Notes: generated from the letters alone by a model not told the origin. A stretch of DNA of 64,000 nt from Colwellia demingiae (GCF_007954275.1 NZ_VOLT01000002.1:1-64000); one strand, 5' to 3'; shown: positions 1-9,067, counted from the first letter of the stretch. Translations and numbers: made by a program.

Positions 1-353
1 TGCTTTGGCGCTTTTGAGGACAATCTAGCGCGGATCTCATCGTGGAGCTGGGCCTAATATATTGGGTAACCAACAAAGACTCCGAATACATTAGCGCAAA
101 CCAACTACGTTATCGATATTATTACTTGCAATATTGAGGCGGACCATACATTCGCCCCCATAGCGTCACAAAAAGGTTATTTAGCACTACCTAAAAGATG
201 CCCTTTTCAATTTAAAAATAAAACTTGAGTAACGCTATTAAATATTGATAATTGATGAATTTTGGTAAAAAATCGACACATAAACTAACTCTACTAACGA
301 GTTTTCATAACAGGTATTAAAACTAAATTACATCCACATAAGTTTAGAATATT
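1..353. other. Left-edge stretch without a recognisable gene
   Basis: No supported gene is present. In + frame 1 an open frame enters from the left edge and stops at 55-57 (TAA), giving 18 residues ending SSWSWA; this could be the tail of an upstream gene but I do not recognise it. The rest is AT-rich. A GC-rich patch near 160-175 (cgcccccatagcg) vaguely resembles the arm of the small dispersed repeat found near 12.8 and 21 kb, but not closely enough to call a copy. Confidence 0.4.
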
Positions 354-392
354 AACACTCGAACTAACCTTTGCTCAGTTAGTTCAGGTGTT
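354..392 (-). terminator. Probable terminator hairpin after ahpF
   Basis: An inverted repeat (arms 354-368 and 378-392, 13 of 15 positions pairing, 9-base loop) lies just past the ahpF stop in its direction of transcription. The following T-tract is weak (gttaatattct), so termination strength is uncertain. Confidence 0.55.
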
Positions 393-406
393 ATTCATTA
401 TGAGAG

Positions 407-1972
407 CTAACTTTCTCTAATAATATAATCAAAGGCTGACAATGATGCTTTTGCTCCTTCACCCATGGCAATAACAATTTGTTTATAAGGTACTGTAGAG
501 ACATCACCTGCGGCAAATATACCTGGCTCTGTAGTATTACATTTCTCATCAACAATCACTTCACCATGTTTAGTGAGTTCAACAACCCCCTGTAAAAAGC
601 CACTGTTGGGTAATAACCCAATCTGTACAAAAATACCCGATAAGCTTTGCTGCTTCATTTCACCTGTCGCTCTATCTTCATAGTCTAGGGCAACCACTTT
701 ACCCTCTTCAGCAATAACTTCTTTAGTAGCTACATTTTTAATAATCGTAATTCTGTCATGTGCTTCGGCTTTGTCCACCAAGACTTTATCAGCTTTTAAT
801 TCCGGTAAAAATTCAAAAACGGTTACATGATTAACCATACCAGATAAATCTAAAGCGGCCTCTATACCTGAATTACCACCACCAACAACCGCAACATCTT
901 TACCTTTAAAAAATGGACCATCGCAATGTGGGCAATAAGCAACGCCTGAGCCTATATTTTCTTTCTCTCCAGGGATACCAAGCTCACGCCATTTTGCCCC
1001 TGTAGCAATAATTACCGTTTTAGACTCAAATACTTCACCGCTTGAAAGGTGTAACTTTTTCGGTGCTTTATTTTCAGGATATCCTTTCTCTATCTTCTCG
1101 ACCCGTAAAAACTCTTTTATCGTAATATCGTAATCGCTCAAATGAGCTTGCATATTACCGGTTAGCTCTGTGCCTGTTGTTTTTGGTACTGAAATTAAGT
1201 TTTCAATGCCGACGGTATCTTTAACTTGGCCGCCAATTCGGTCGGCAATCATAGTAACATTTAAGCCTTTACGCGCCGCATAAATTGCAGCAGCAATACC
1301 TGCAGGGCCGGCACCAATAACGGTAACATCTTGTAGCGGTAACTGTTCATTTTCATCACCACCAATAATATAAGGAAAACGTTCGATAAGTTTATCAACT
1401 AACTGTGCGGTATCTATTTTACCATTGGCAAATAATTGACCGTTTAAGTAAACACTCGGCACACCTTGGATATTACGTTCATCGATTAATGCTTTAAAGA
1501 GACCACCATCAATCATTTCACTACTGATATTTTGATTTAATAAGGCAAACTGATTTAACGATTGCACGACATCGGGACAGTTATGACAGCTTAATGAAAT
1601 AAACACCTCAAAGTGTAATTTCTCGGTTATTTTCGACACCATGTTAGTCAAGGTACTATCAAGCTTAAGCTCAGTGCCTGATGATTGAAGTATGGCTAGA
1701 ATAAGTGAATTAAATTCATGACCACTTGGGATACCCGAAAAGTGGATACCGTTATTGTTTCCTTCAACCTCTACATAAAAGGTGATTGGGCTACGTAAAT
1801 TATCATCACGTTCAACTAAGGTTAAGTTTTCTGATGTTGAACATACTTGTGTTAAAAAATCTTTTAATTCGGTACGTTTTTCATGCTCACCAGTCTGTAA
1901 AACGAGTGATACCTTGTTAGTCATGTTTTGGGTGTACGTTTTTACTGCGTTTATAATATCTTTGCTTAACAT
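407..1972 (-). CDS. ahpF: Alkyl hydroperoxide reductase subunit F
   Basis: AhpF is the NADH-dependent FAD disulfide reductase that re-reduces the peroxiredoxin AhpC in the cytoplasm. The 521-residue length matches the family. The N-terminal double-thioredoxin-fold domain carries the CHNC redox pair at Cys129/Cys132, the same numbering as enterobacterial AhpF. The FAD-binding GAGPAG lies near residues 220-225, the second redox pair CPHC is at Cys347/Cys350, and the NADH-binding GGGNSG is at 364-369. The C-terminal GIFAAGD motif is present. It follows ahpC by 122 bp on the same strand, so the two probably share the OxyR-controlled promoter upstream of ahpC. Identification is secure. Confidence 0.97.
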   Translation of the reverse strand: MLSKDIINAVKTYTQNMTNKVSLVLQTGEHEKRTELKDFLTQVCSTSENLTLVERDDNLRSPITFYVEVEGNNNGIHFSGIPSGHEFNSLILAILQSSGTELKLDSTLTNMVSKITEKLHFEVFISLSCHNCPDVVQSLNQFALLNQNISSEMIDGGLFKALIDERNIQGVPSVYLNGQLFANGKIDTAQLVDKLIERFPYIIGGDENEQLPLQDVTVIGAGPAGIAAAIYAARKGLNVTMIADRIGGQVKDTVGIENLISVPKTTGTELTGNMQAHLSDYDITIKEFLRVEKIEKGYPENKAPKKLHLSSGEVFESKTVIIATGAKWRELGIPGEKENIGSGVAYCPHCDGPFFKGKDVAVVGGGNSGIEAALDLSGMVNHVTVFEFLPELKADKVLVDKAEAHDRITIIKNVATKEVIAEEGKVVALDYEDRATGEMKQQSLSGIFVQIGLLPNSGFLQGVVELTKHGEVIVDEKCNTTEPGIFAAGDVSTVPYKQIVIAMGEGAKASLSAFDYIIRES

Positions 1973-2094
1973 GGTGCTACCTTATTACGTTGATGACTTT
2001 GCTTAAATAAGACAAGTCATCTGCACGGGTGAAATGAAGCGGAAAGGTATAACTAAAACGTATACCAATTTCCGCCAATACAGGGGTGTATGAC

Positions 2095-2658
2095 TTAGAT
2101 TTTACCCACTAAGTCTAAACTTGGTGTTAAGGTTGCTTCACCTTGCTCCCAAGCTGCGGGACATACTTCACCGTCGTTTTCGCGAACATATTGTGCCGCT
2201 TTTACATTGCGGACCATGTCTTTTGCACTTCGGCCAATACCACCAGCATGAATATGAGCCACTTGAATAACGCCATCTGGGTCGACTAAGAAAGTACCAC
2301 GGTGTGCCATGTGATCTTCTTCAATCATCACATCAAAACCACGAGTAATGGTGCCAGTTTGGTCGCCAATCATTGGAAATTTTATTTTGCCAATGGCATC
2401 TGAAGAGTCGTGCCATGCTTTATGTGAAAAATGGGTATCTGTTGATACCGAATAAACTTCTACACCGAGTCCTTGTAATTCTTCATACTGGTTTGCCATA
2501 TCTTCTAATTCAGTCGGACAAACAAAGGTGAAGTCTGCAGGGTAAAACAAAAATATTGACCATTTTCCTTTAGTACCTTCAGACGTTACTTCAACAAATT
2601 CGTTGTTATGAAATGCTTGAGCTTTGAATTCTGGGATAGTTTTGCCTATTTGAGCCAT
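2095..2658 (-). CDS. ahpC: Alkyl hydroperoxide reductase subunit C (2-Cys peroxiredoxin)
   Basis: AhpC reduces hydrogen peroxide and organic hydroperoxides and is recycled by AhpF. The 187-residue protein has the peroxidatic cysteine at Cys47 in FVCPTE and the resolving cysteine at Cys166 in EVCPAAW, exactly the typical bacterial AhpC spacing. An AGAGGA ribosome-binding site precedes the ATG. It is transcribed divergently from oxyR across a 309-bp AT-rich gap, the classic arrangement for OxyR control. Regulation by OxyR is inferred from this context. Confidence 0.97.
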   Translation of the reverse strand: MAQIGKTIPEFKAQAFHNNEFVEVTSEGTKGKWSIFLFYPADFTFVCPTELEDMANQYEELQGLGVEVYSVSTDTHFSHKAWHDSSDAIGKIKFPMIGDQTGTITRGFDVMIEEDHMAHRGTFLVDPDGVIQVAHIHAGGIGRSAKDMVRNVKAAQYVRENDGEVCPAAWEQGEATLTPSLDLVGKI

Positions 2659-2967
2659 GTGTAATTCCTCTTTTATTTTTAATATAAATGTTAAGTTTCA
2701 TTGGGTTTTAAAAGCATGTTTGCTTTCGATGTGGATATAGTAGATTCATATGATTGATAAATAAATTTGATTAAATTGATTTTAATGTTCTAAAAAACAG
2801 AACTATAAAATAATGAGTAATTAACCGGAACAAAGGTTATAGGTGTTTAATCTAACGTTAGAAATTCTCAGTAGGATGTGAAGCAAAAATACTAAATAAG
2901 AAGATGACTAATTCAATAATTACTCTTAAAATATGATCTACGTTCTAGCAAAGTAATCATTAGAAAC
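2659..2967. promoter_or_regulatory. Divergent ahpC/oxyR control region
   Basis: This 309-bp AT-rich gap separates two divergent genes of one regulon, so it should hold the ahpCF and oxyR promoters and OxyR sites. I see ATAG- and GAT-type tetranucleotides at roughly helical spacing (2736-2785 and around 2839-2875), as expected of loose OxyR sites. None matches the full four-element consensus well enough to place an operator. Confidence 0.4.
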
Positions 2968-3870
2968 ATGATCTCAATAAAACAACTGCACTACGCATTA
3001 GCAATTGAAAAGACTTTGCACTTCAAAAAAGCAGCAGAGGCCTGCAATGTATCTCAATCTGCATTAAGCACAGCTATCAATGAACTTGAAAAACAATTAG
3101 GGCTAATCATTTTTGAGCGTAACAACAAACAAGTGTTAGTGACCCAAAAAGGGCAATTGATACTTAAAAAGGCCAAAAGTGTAAAGTTGGAATTAGACGA
3201 GTTACTGCAAATACCGCTAAGTGATAACCTGCCATTTTCAAGTTCTATGACCATAGGGGTTATTCCAACCATTGGACCCTACCTTTTACCTAAAGTATTA
3301 CCCGAAGTCAGACATCAATATCCAAGTTTTAAATTAAAGATACTCGAAGAGCAATCTCATACACTCGTGGAAATGGTACGAACTGGTGAGCTTGATGCAG
3401 CGATACTCGCTTTACCTTATCCAATAGATGGATTAATGAGTTTTAACTTTTGGCAAGAAGACTTCTATTTGGTCTGCCATAAAGACGAATGCCCAAATAC
3501 CATGCAAGAAATTAGCAGTGGAGAGTTAGAAACTGAAAAGCTCATGTTATTAAAAGATGGTCATTGCTTGAAAGAACATGCATTAGTCGCATGCCAGTTG
3601 AAAAACCCGAAGCAAGACTCTGATTTTGGCTCAGCGAGTTTGCATACGCTCATTCAAATGGTCGCAGGTAAATTAGGCACCACACTCGTACCACAAATGG
3701 CATTAGATCAATTAACTTATAATGAATCTGAACTCAGAGCTATTCATTTAAATGAACCTGGTCCACATAGAACGATTGCTTTAGTTATTAGGCCCAATTA
3801 CGTTAGAACCAACGAATTAACATTACTCAAAGATATTTTTACAGCACAGCTCACTAATAAGTGTGGTTAG
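2968..3870 (+). CDS. oxyR: LysR-family peroxide sensor OxyR
   Basis: OxyR is the thiol-switch activator of peroxide-defence genes. The 300-residue protein begins with a LysR winged helix-turn-helix (residues about 4-60) followed by a periplasmic-binding-like sensor domain. The two redox-switch cysteines appear as Cys200 (DGHC) and Cys209 (VAC), one residue off E. coli Cys199/Cys208, which separates it from generic LysR proteins. It is divergent from ahpC. The ribosome-binding site ahead of the ATG is weak, but the N-terminus MISIKQLHYA aligns well with the family start. Confidence 0.93.
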   Translation: MISIKQLHYALAIEKTLHFKKAAEACNVSQSALSTAINELEKQLGLIIFERNNKQVLVTQKGQLILKKAKSVKLELDELLQIPLSDNLPFSSSMTIGVIPTIGPYLLPKVLPEVRHQYPSFKLKILEEQSHTLVEMVRTGELDAAILALPYPIDGLMSFNFWQEDFYLVCHKDECPNTMQEISSGELETEKLMLLKDGHCLKEHALVACQLKNPKQDSDFGSASLHTLIQMVAGKLGTTLVPQMALDQLTYNESELRAIHLNEPGPHRTIALVIRPNYVRTNELTLLKDIFTAQLTNKCG

Positions 3871-3983
3871 GCTCACCTTGTCATCGTTTAGTTTTATAGA
3901 ATGATATCTTTGATTTTATGAAATTTACTGAATCAAGATAATAAGTCACAATCATTCCATCTTAAATCAAGCAGGTGAACAAG

Positions 3984-4115
3984 ATGAAAAATATTATTAA
4001 CAGTATAAGAGAAATTTTTAATTCAACTCAGAGTAAAAATGAAGTTGTAAAGTGTAACTACTCAAACAATTACTATGGCGATCAATATTGCCAAATAAGA
4101 GTAAAAGACAGATGA
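3984..4115 (+). CDS. Possible 43-residue small protein
   Basis: ATG to TGA encodes 43 residues (begins MKNIINSIREIF, ends QIRVKDR), preceded at good spacing by AGGTGA. It has two cysteines, a basic C-terminus and an NYYGDQYC stretch. I do not recognise the family. It sits about 110 bp downstream of oxyR on the same strand, beyond a weak hairpin. In favour: a clear ribosome-binding site and a plausible small-protein composition. Against: the short length and AT-rich surroundings. Confidence 0.35.
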   Translation: MKNIINSIREIFNSTQSKNEVVKCNYSNNYYGDQYCQIRVKDR

Positions 4116-4380
4116 GCCTATTTTTCGTATCAGAGTGACGACTAAGTGACTATTTATTAGATAAAAATAAACGATTAAATGCTTAAATTTATCATGAAAT
4201 ATTTTTAATCTAATTTACCTATAATATAAAGTTTCTTTTAGTCATTCGTTGCTATATGGCGATAACATACAAAAATCATATAAGCTAAATTAGTGAAGCG
4301 TCAGCAAGATCATTAGACCGATGAATTAGGTCCGTAATGTGGCCAGTCTATGGCAATAGTGACGTTTAGCTCTACCTTAT

Positions 4381-4400
4381 TAGAGCACAAAGCACCATAG
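4381..4400 (-). repeat. Degenerate arm of a small dispersed repeat
   Basis: Read on the minus strand this is CTATGGTGCTTTGTGCTCTA, differing at few positions from the arms at 12756-12791 and 20982-21016 (core CTATGGCGCTT, 8 variable bases, then a CCGAG-type end). The neighbouring bases form a small hairpin (GCTCTA...TAGAGC, 4370-4386). Confidence 0.4.
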
Positions 4401-4672
4401 AGCTTCCTTACTGAGATCTCAAGAAGTGAGGCCAAATTAATTATGCCACTACAACATCACATGAATGGTCAGTTGTGTATGTTGACTGTATTACCTTATT
4501 AGGGTCAATGCTTGTGTCAATTTACTCATTTAAACTGCCTCATCCCAAGTGTGTCTTTTTTTATAAATGTTTAACTTCTTACTTTACCAAAAAAAATAAT
4601 CTTCGAATTAAAATTTGGCACACATTATTTCCATTGATGCACAGGACATTTAAGTGTAACTGGACGTTGAAT

Positions 4673-5281
4673 TTATAAAGAATTTGAGAGTACCATCTTT
4701 ACTCTATATTCAATGTCAGCAGTCATGGTATCTCGTTCTAATCCTGCGCGAGCTCTAAAGACGTGACCTTGACGAAGGTCGAACATCAAACGGGCACGTT
4801 CCATTGACGGAAAATCATCCGGTAATGCTCCTCTCGCCTTTTCAAGCTCAAAGCGCCTAGCCAGACGAGCATCAGTATCGATCACAGCGCGATATAATAA
4901 TTCTTGTGCCCCTTCAACTTCTCCAGCACTTGTCGAAACACTTGAGCTGAGAAAGCAACCCCGTGCACCACTACTATTTTCAGTGCTGTAATCTATAACA
5001 GCTTCCATAAAAGAACGAACAGCTTGAGTAATATCAGGTTCGGTTTCAAAGGCAACCAATGGCGCACATGCGTCATTGGTTGCATAACAGTCAATGGATT
5101 CCAAATAGAGCTTATGCTTATCACCAAAAGACGCATAAAGACTGGGACTATTAATACCCATTGCCTCGGTTAAATCTTTCATCGACGCGCCATCATATCC
5201 TTTTGCCCAAAAAACATGCATTGCAGCCAAAAGTGCTTTGTCTCGCTCGAAAGATAGCGGTCTACCTGTCTTCTTTTTCAT
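4673..5281 (-). CDS. TetR/AcrR-family repressor, probable regulator of the divergent efflux cassette
   Basis: A 202-residue one-component regulator. The N-terminus (GRPLSFERDKALLAAMHVFW...) and residues to about 60 form the TetR helix-turn-helix, with the family-typical SPSLYASFGDK recognition helix. The rest is the variable ligand-binding domain; the ligand cannot be read from sequence. It is divergent from the peroxiredoxin/b561/RND cassette, and the 200-229-bp gap contains a near-perfect palindrome beside a strong promoter facing the cassette. I infer it represses that cassette and probably itself. Overall it resembles the YxaF/LmrA-like group of TetR proteins more than AcrR, but subgroup assignment is uncertain. 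Confidence 0.85.
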   Translation of the reverse strand: MKKKTGRPLSFERDKALLAAMHVFWAKGYDGASMKDLTEAMGINSPSLYASFGDKHKLYLESIDCYATNDACAPLVAFETEPDITQAVRSFMEAVIDYSTENSSGARGCFLSSSVSTSAGEVEGAQELLYRAVIDTDARLARRFELEKARGALPDDFPSMERARLMFDLRQGHVFRARAGLERDTMTADIEYRVKMVLSNSL

Positions 5282-5425
5282 TATGTTCTACAAAATTTAT
5301 ACGTTCAAAAAAATCTTATATTAATATTGTTTGATACAAAACTCAAGTGAGACTTTTAAGGTACTACCTTTATCCCTTTACTTTAAAGGTAAAAAAGATG
5401 ACATCGGGTGCATAACTATAATCTA

Positions 5426-5447
5426 TTTTGTGTCGATCGATACAAAA
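5426..5447. promoter_or_regulatory. Palindromic operator candidate for the divergent TetR protein
   Basis: TTTTGTGTCGATCGATACAAAA is a 22-bp palindrome with a single mismatched pair. It lies 3 bp upstream of the -35 box of the cassette promoter. The half-site gatcgNtacaaaac recurs at 5483-5496 over the predicted transcription start, and gatacaaaac recurs at 5333-5342 nearer tetR. Size, symmetry and position suit a TetR-family dimer pair. Confidence 0.6.
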
Positions 5448-5450
5448 CCA

Positions 5451-5479
5451 TTGACACATTAGAAAATATTTAGTTTAAT
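5451..5479 (+). promoter_or_regulatory. Sigma-70 promoter of the peroxiredoxin/RND cassette
   Basis: -35 TTGACA (5451-5456), a 17-bp spacer and -10 TTTAAT (5474-5479) make a strong promoter whose start would be near 5486. The ATG at 5481 therefore cannot be in the message, which fixes the downstream gene start at 5511. Confidence 0.7.
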
Positions 5480-5510
5480 AATGATCGTTACAAAACAAAG
5501 AGTAAAAATT

Positions 5511-6044
5511 ATGACAAATATTAAATTAACAGCAGGACAGATTTTTCCAGATATAACCGTTGCTAGTTTGGAAGGTGGTGAAATTCATCTGCCTACTATT
5601 TATGAAGGACATGACTGGCGAATGGTCATTGTATATCGAGGCCAACATTGTCCTCTATGTACTGACTATCTACTAATACTTAAGAAACTATTGCCAGAAT
5701 TCAATGCTATTGGAGTAGATGTCGTGGCGGTATCTTCAGACTCTCCTGAAAAGGCGAACCTTCAAATTGGAAAAATAAATCCCAACTTTGATGTGGGCTA
5801 TGAACTGACAACAGAACAAATGAAAAAACTGGGTTTGTATATCTCAAATCCACGTTCTTCTGAAGAAGCAGATCGACCCTTTGCTGAACCCGCATTATTT
5901 GTGATCAACGAAAAAGGAGAAATACAAATTATCGATATTTCTAATGCACCATTTGCACGACCTGAACTTAGCTCGATTTTAATGGGATTAAAGTTTGTAC
6001 GTAACCCTGAAAACAACTATCCAATAAGAGGAACACACTCATGA
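5511..6044 (+). CDS. Peroxiredoxin-like (AhpC/TSA family) protein
   Basis: A 177-residue thioredoxin-fold protein with GQHCPLC at Cys47/Cys50, in the position of the peroxidatic cysteine of AhpC/TSA proteins, followed by VDVVAVSSDSPEKA, typical of the fold. It may reduce peroxides or act as a thiol reductase; the CxxC arrangement differs from classical 2-Cys AhpC. I chose the ATG at 5511 (AAAGAG eight bases upstream) because an ATG at 5481 lies before the predicted transcription start and within a repeated half-operator. It overlaps the next gene by 4 bp (ATGA), implying coupled translation. Confidence 0.85.
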   Translation: MTNIKLTAGQIFPDITVASLEGGEIHLPTIYEGHDWRMVIVYRGQHCPLCTDYLLILKKLLPEFNAIGVDVVAVSSDSPEKANLQIGKINPNFDVGYELTTEQMKKLGLYISNPRSSEEADRPFAEPALFVINEKGEIQIIDISNAPFARPELSSILMGLKFVRNPENNYPIRGTHS

Positions 6045-6439
6045 AAAACAAAATTCATTCAACTGAAGAAGTAAAACAAATTATTGATGACTTGATCCAG
6101 ACTGCAACTAGTTTTGATGTTGAAAAACTTGATCAGATTTACCATGAAAACCTAGAAGTGATCATGGTCGATACGTCAGACAATGTGAACACGGCAGATA
6201 AATCAGCGTTTAAAGATCTCTTTAAATCCAAGCGTGATGCGGGTGATCCACCGATGAACACTTGGGCTAAGTTTCACCGCATTGATGTAATCGGTAATAC
6301 GGCTAATGTTCTGCTCTCACGTAAAAACGATTTAAGTGGTCAAAACATGATCCTGTTTCTCAGTATCGATCTTGTTCACGAAGATGGACGTTGGCAGGTA
6401 CTACGCGAAGTGATTTTCTTACGTCCTGAAGCGGAATAA
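6041..6439 (+). CDS. NTF2-like (SnoaL/DUF4440-type) protein
   Basis: A 132-residue cytoplasmic protein with the pattern of the NTF2-like alpha+beta barrel: N-terminal helices (KQIIDDLIQTATSFDVEKLDQIYHENLEVI), then strands ending GRWQVLREVIFL. Such proteins often use the cavity for small-molecule binding or isomerase chemistry; no specific activity can be assigned. It starts inside the peroxiredoxin stop codon and ends 13 bp before the cytochrome b561 gene, so it is an integral operon member. Confidence 0.7.
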   Translation: MKNKIHSTEEVKQIIDDLIQTATSFDVEKLDQIYHENLEVIMVDTSDNVNTADKSAFKDLFKSKRDAGDPPMNTWAKFHRIDVIGNTANVLLSRKNDLSGQNMILFLSIDLVHEDGRWQVLREVIFLRPEAE

Positions 6440-6452
6440 AAGGGAGCTTGCC

Positions 6453-6989
6453 ATGAAAACCTATAACAAACTTTCTAGATTGAATCATTGGAGCGTTGCT
6501 ATTTTTTTCATGGTAATGCTGATTGCAGGGCTAACTCTCGAGTATGGAGGGCTCTCCAAAGCCGATAACTTTACCTTACTTAAATTTCATAAAGCTATGG
6601 GAGTACTACTTTTCTTATGGGGTTTATGGCGAGTTGGATATCGTTTAGTACAAGGCTTTGCGGAACCTGTATCCATTGTAGAAAGATGGCAACAAATCGC
6701 CTCAAAAGCTATCCATAATCTACTACTTCTTGCAGTTGTGATGATGCCAGTATCGGGACTTGTAATGGCCTTATTTTCTGGCTATCCGACTGACGTATTT
6801 GGGCTTGTAACCATTCCATCGATTGAGAAGATTGATTCTATATCGATGTTCGCAAGATCAGTTCATAAATGGGTAGCATACGCTTTCATTACAGCTTTGT
6901 TTCTTCATATTGGTGCTGCCTTAAAGCATCACTTTATCAATCGCGACCAGACACTCACAAGAATGATTTTTGGAAAGATACAAAAGTAA
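6453..6989 (+). CDS. Cytochrome b561 family membrane protein
   Basis: A 178-residue four-helix prokaryotic b561 (CybB/YodB-like), which typically moves electrons from quinol using two haems b. Histidines suitable as haem ligands are at about 12 (RLNHW), 46 (KFHKAMG), 138 (SVHKW) and 152 (LFLHIG), the last two in the order normal for the family. Membrane helices fall near 15-30, 47-66, 88-108 and 140-158. A GGGAG ribosome-binding site precedes the ATG. Its place between two NTF2-like genes and a peroxiredoxin suggests a redox role, perhaps superoxide or quinol oxidation as reported for E. coli CybB; that link is inference. Confidence 0.87.
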   Translation: MKTYNKLSRLNHWSVAIFFMVMLIAGLTLEYGGLSKADNFTLLKFHKAMGVLLFLWGLWRVGYRLVQGFAEPVSIVERWQQIASKAIHNLLLLAVVMMPVSGLVMALFSGYPTDVFGLVTIPSIEKIDSISMFARSVHKWVAYAFITALFLHIGAALKHHFINRDQTLTRMIFGKIQK

Positions 6990-7071
6990 TCATTCACAAT
7001 ATTTATTAACCAACTCTGCTTAACAAAAGCAATTCATTATTTTTTTAACTTAATTATTTAAAGGACAAATT

Positions 7072-7569
7072 ATGCGTACAATTTCCGTCATCGCTTTAAT
7101 CGCAGTTACCTCGATAGCCGCTTTTACAGGCGGTCTACAGTATAAAACTGAGGGACTACAATCCCCAATAGCCAGTCAACAGTCTAAAACAGTTAGTAAT
7201 CTTCAGGCCTTTAATGACCGATTTAATACATCCGTTATTGCTGGCGACGCAGCTGATCTGGTTGATCTCTATGCCGAAGATACTTTATGGATTGAACAAG
7301 GCAAGCCAGCAACGCAAGGTTTGGAAGAACCGCGTAAGCTGTTTGAGTTTGTGACATCCAACAAAGGCAAAGTAACACACACTGTCGATAACCTATTTGT
7401 TGCAGATGATTCTAGCCTTGCCGTTATGATTGGATCTGTTGAGGCAAAAGTGGAAAAAATTGGAATGGATGCAACAGGCACTTACCTATTTGTACTTCGG
7501 CCAGATGGTAGTAAATGGAAAATCGTAACCGACATGTGGCACCAACATACAGCAAAGGAGACAAAATGA
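7072..7569 (+). CDS. Exported NTF2-like (SnoaL/DUF4440-type) protein
   Basis: A 165-residue protein whose first ~20 residues (MRTISVIALIAVTSIAAFTGG) look like a signal peptide or membrane anchor, followed by an NTF2-like domain with the hallmark FNTSVIAGDAADLVDLYAEDTLWIEQG and C-terminal WKIVTDMWHQH. It would act in the periplasm, unlike the cytoplasmic NTF2-like protein encoded two genes upstream. AAGGACA is a good ribosome-binding site. The substrate is unknown. A hairpin at 7714-7749 separates it from the RND genes, so the pump may have partly independent expression. Confidence 0.72.
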   Translation: MRTISVIALIAVTSIAAFTGGLQYKTEGLQSPIASQQSKTVSNLQAFNDRFNTSVIAGDAADLVDLYAEDTLWIEQGKPATQGLEEPRKLFEFVTSNKGKVTHTVDNLFVADDSSLAVMIGSVEAKVEKIGMDATGTYLFVLRPDGSKWKIVTDMWHQHTAKETK

Positions 7570-7713
7570 CTCCGATTTCAACACAAGCTAAGAAGTAGTA
7601 CAAGATTGATGAAACATCAATAATAAACACAAGACAAAAGTTCCAGTGGATGTCTATCATTCCTGACGGCATTCCCTGTGTATCTTTGTTTTAAGTATCA
7701 TGAAAAAACTAGC

Positions 7714-7749
7714 TAAGTCTGTTTAAGATCATCTTAAAATCAGACCTTA
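7714..7749. promoter_or_regulatory. Long inverted repeat before the RND adaptor gene
   Basis: Nested symmetry: inner TTTAAGAT-C-ATCTTAAA (7722-7738), flanked by GTCTG (7717-7721) and CAGAC (7741-7745) and an outer TAA/TTA. It could be an operator, or an RNA hairpin between the two halves of the operon. There is no T-run on the + strand, so it is not a standard terminator. Confidence 0.4.
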
Positions 7750-7792
7750 AAATTTATCCAACCACTTAAGTCATTAATTGAGGAGCTAAAAC

Positions 7793-9067
7793 ATGAAATT
7801 CCCTTTAACATTTAAATTAATATTGCTTAATACAGTTTTATTAAGCGGTTTCATTAGTAATGTTGTCTTTTTTTCAGGCCAAACTAATGCGGCAAATGAC
7901 AACGAACATTTGTCACAACCACCACAAGTAGTTGTGGCTCAGGTAATTAACGAAAGGTTAACTGAATGGGACGAGTTCACTGGACGAATTCAAGCCCCGC
8001 AAACGGTACAGGTTAGGCCAAGAGTGTCCGGTTATATTGAAGCAGTTGCATTTAAAGAGGGGGCGATGGTAAGCGCTGGCGATCCCTTGTTTTTGATCGA
8101 CAACAGACCTTTGAAGGCTGAAGTAAGGCGTCTAATTGCGGAATTAGTGACCGCTAATAGCCAACTAGTACTTGCCAAGAAAGAATATAAAAGAGCACAA
8201 GACTTGGTTGGCAGTCACGCTATTGCTGTTGGCGATGTTGATTCCCGACTCGCTAATCAAGAGCAAACTCAAGCTAACGCAGAAGCAGTTAGGGCTGCGT
8301 TGGGACTAGCAAAATTGAATTTAAGTTATACTCATGTCACCGCACCTATTAGCGGCCGTGTGTCTAATGCGCTGATAACTGCAGGCAATTATGTTACAGC
8401 AGGGCAAGATATACTAACCAATATTGTATCTACCGAAAAGGTGTATGCATATTTCGATGCTGATGAACAAACTCACCTTAAGTATAGTCAATTAGCCAAA
8501 GAAGGCAGTCGCCCAAGCTCAAGAAATACACCAAATCCCGTATTAATGGGACTAGCCTCTGATAATGACTTTCCATACCACGGGGTTATCGACTTTGTGG
8601 ATAACCATGTAAATGAAAGCACTGGTACTATTAGAGCCCGTGCTGTTTTCCAAAATACAGATGGTAGCCTTATTCCTGGGCTATTTGCACGTATCAAATT
8701 ATTGGGTAGCGCCAGTTACCAGGGTATTTTGATTGACGATAAAGCAATAGGCACTGATTTAAGCAATAAATTTGTTTTAGTACTCGATGAAAACAATATG
8801 GTCCAATATAGAAAAGTCACACTAGGTGAACGTTTGAATGGTCTTCGCATTATCAAATCGGGTTTGTCAGCGGGAGAGTTGATTGTTGTAAATGGCTTGC
8901 AAAGAGTACGTCCAGGAGGGCTTGTATCCCCTCAAGTGGTTGATATGACTGCAACTGAAAATCTAAAAGCACTGAAATCATTACAATCTAAAATCGATGC
9001 CTCACGAAGTCGTGCCCATAAAGAAACGAGTCCTTTAGTTGGAGGAAGTAAAAATGAAATTTTCTAA
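7793..9067 (+). CDS. RND efflux periplasmic adaptor subunit (MexE/AcrA type)
   Basis: The membrane-fusion protein links an inner-membrane RND pump to an outer-membrane channel. The 424-residue sequence has an N-terminal hydrophobic segment (residues about 7-30), the split lipoyl/barrel-sandwich motif (VRPRVSGYIEAVAFKEGAMVSAGD), a short alpha-hairpin (~105-165), the second lipoyl half (LNLSYTHVTAPISGRVS) and a beta-barrel plus membrane-proximal domain ending VNGLQRVRPGG. These match MexE-type adaptors. GAGGAG precedes the ATG. It overlaps the start of the permease by 14 bp. No outer-membrane factor gene is nearby, so a channel encoded elsewhere would be needed. Confidence 0.92.
   Translation: MKFPLTFKLILLNTVLLSGFISNVVFFSGQTNAANDNEHLSQPPQVVVAQVINERLTEWDEFTGRIQAPQTVQVRPRVSGYIEAVAFKEGAMVSAGDPLFLIDNRPLKAEVRRLIAELVTANSQLVLAKKEYKRAQDLVGSHAIAVGDVDSRLANQEQTQANAEAVRAALGLAKLNLSYTHVTAPISGRVSNALITAGNYVTAGQDILTNIVSTEKVYAYFDADEQTHLKYSQLAKEGSRPSSRNTPNPVLMGLASDNDFPYHGVIDFVDNHVNESTGTIRARAVFQNTDGSLIPGLFARIKLLGSASYQGILIDDKAIGTDLSNKFVLVLDENNMVQYRKVTLGERLNGLRIIKSGLSAGELIVVNGLQRVRPGGLVSPQVVDMTATENLKALKSLQSKIDASRSRAHKETSPLVGGSKNEIF

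Larger units (their letters stand above)
3871..4672. other. 802-bp gene-poor region
   Basis: Apart from one possible small peptide (3984-4115) no coding sequence is convincing. A 67-codon open frame at 4475-4678 has no ribosome-binding site and a non-protein-like composition, so I leave it out. An imperfect hairpin at 3905-3940 may end oxyR transcription. On the minus strand at 4381-4400 lies a degenerate copy of the small repeat described near 12.8 kb. The stretch reads like decayed or recombination-scarred DNA. Confidence 0.4.

Noticed and set aside
4475..4678. 67-codon open frame downstream of the oxyR region
   Set aside because: No ribosome-binding site, low-complexity aromatic/lysine composition, and it overlaps the end of the convergent tetR gene.
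5481..5510. Upstream ATG for the peroxiredoxin-like protein
   Set aside because: It precedes the predicted transcription start and lies in a repeated operator half-site; no ribosome-binding site.
7424..7672. 82-codon minus-strand open frame
   Set aside because: Mostly antisense to the exported NTF2-like gene; no ribosome-binding site and no recognisable pattern.
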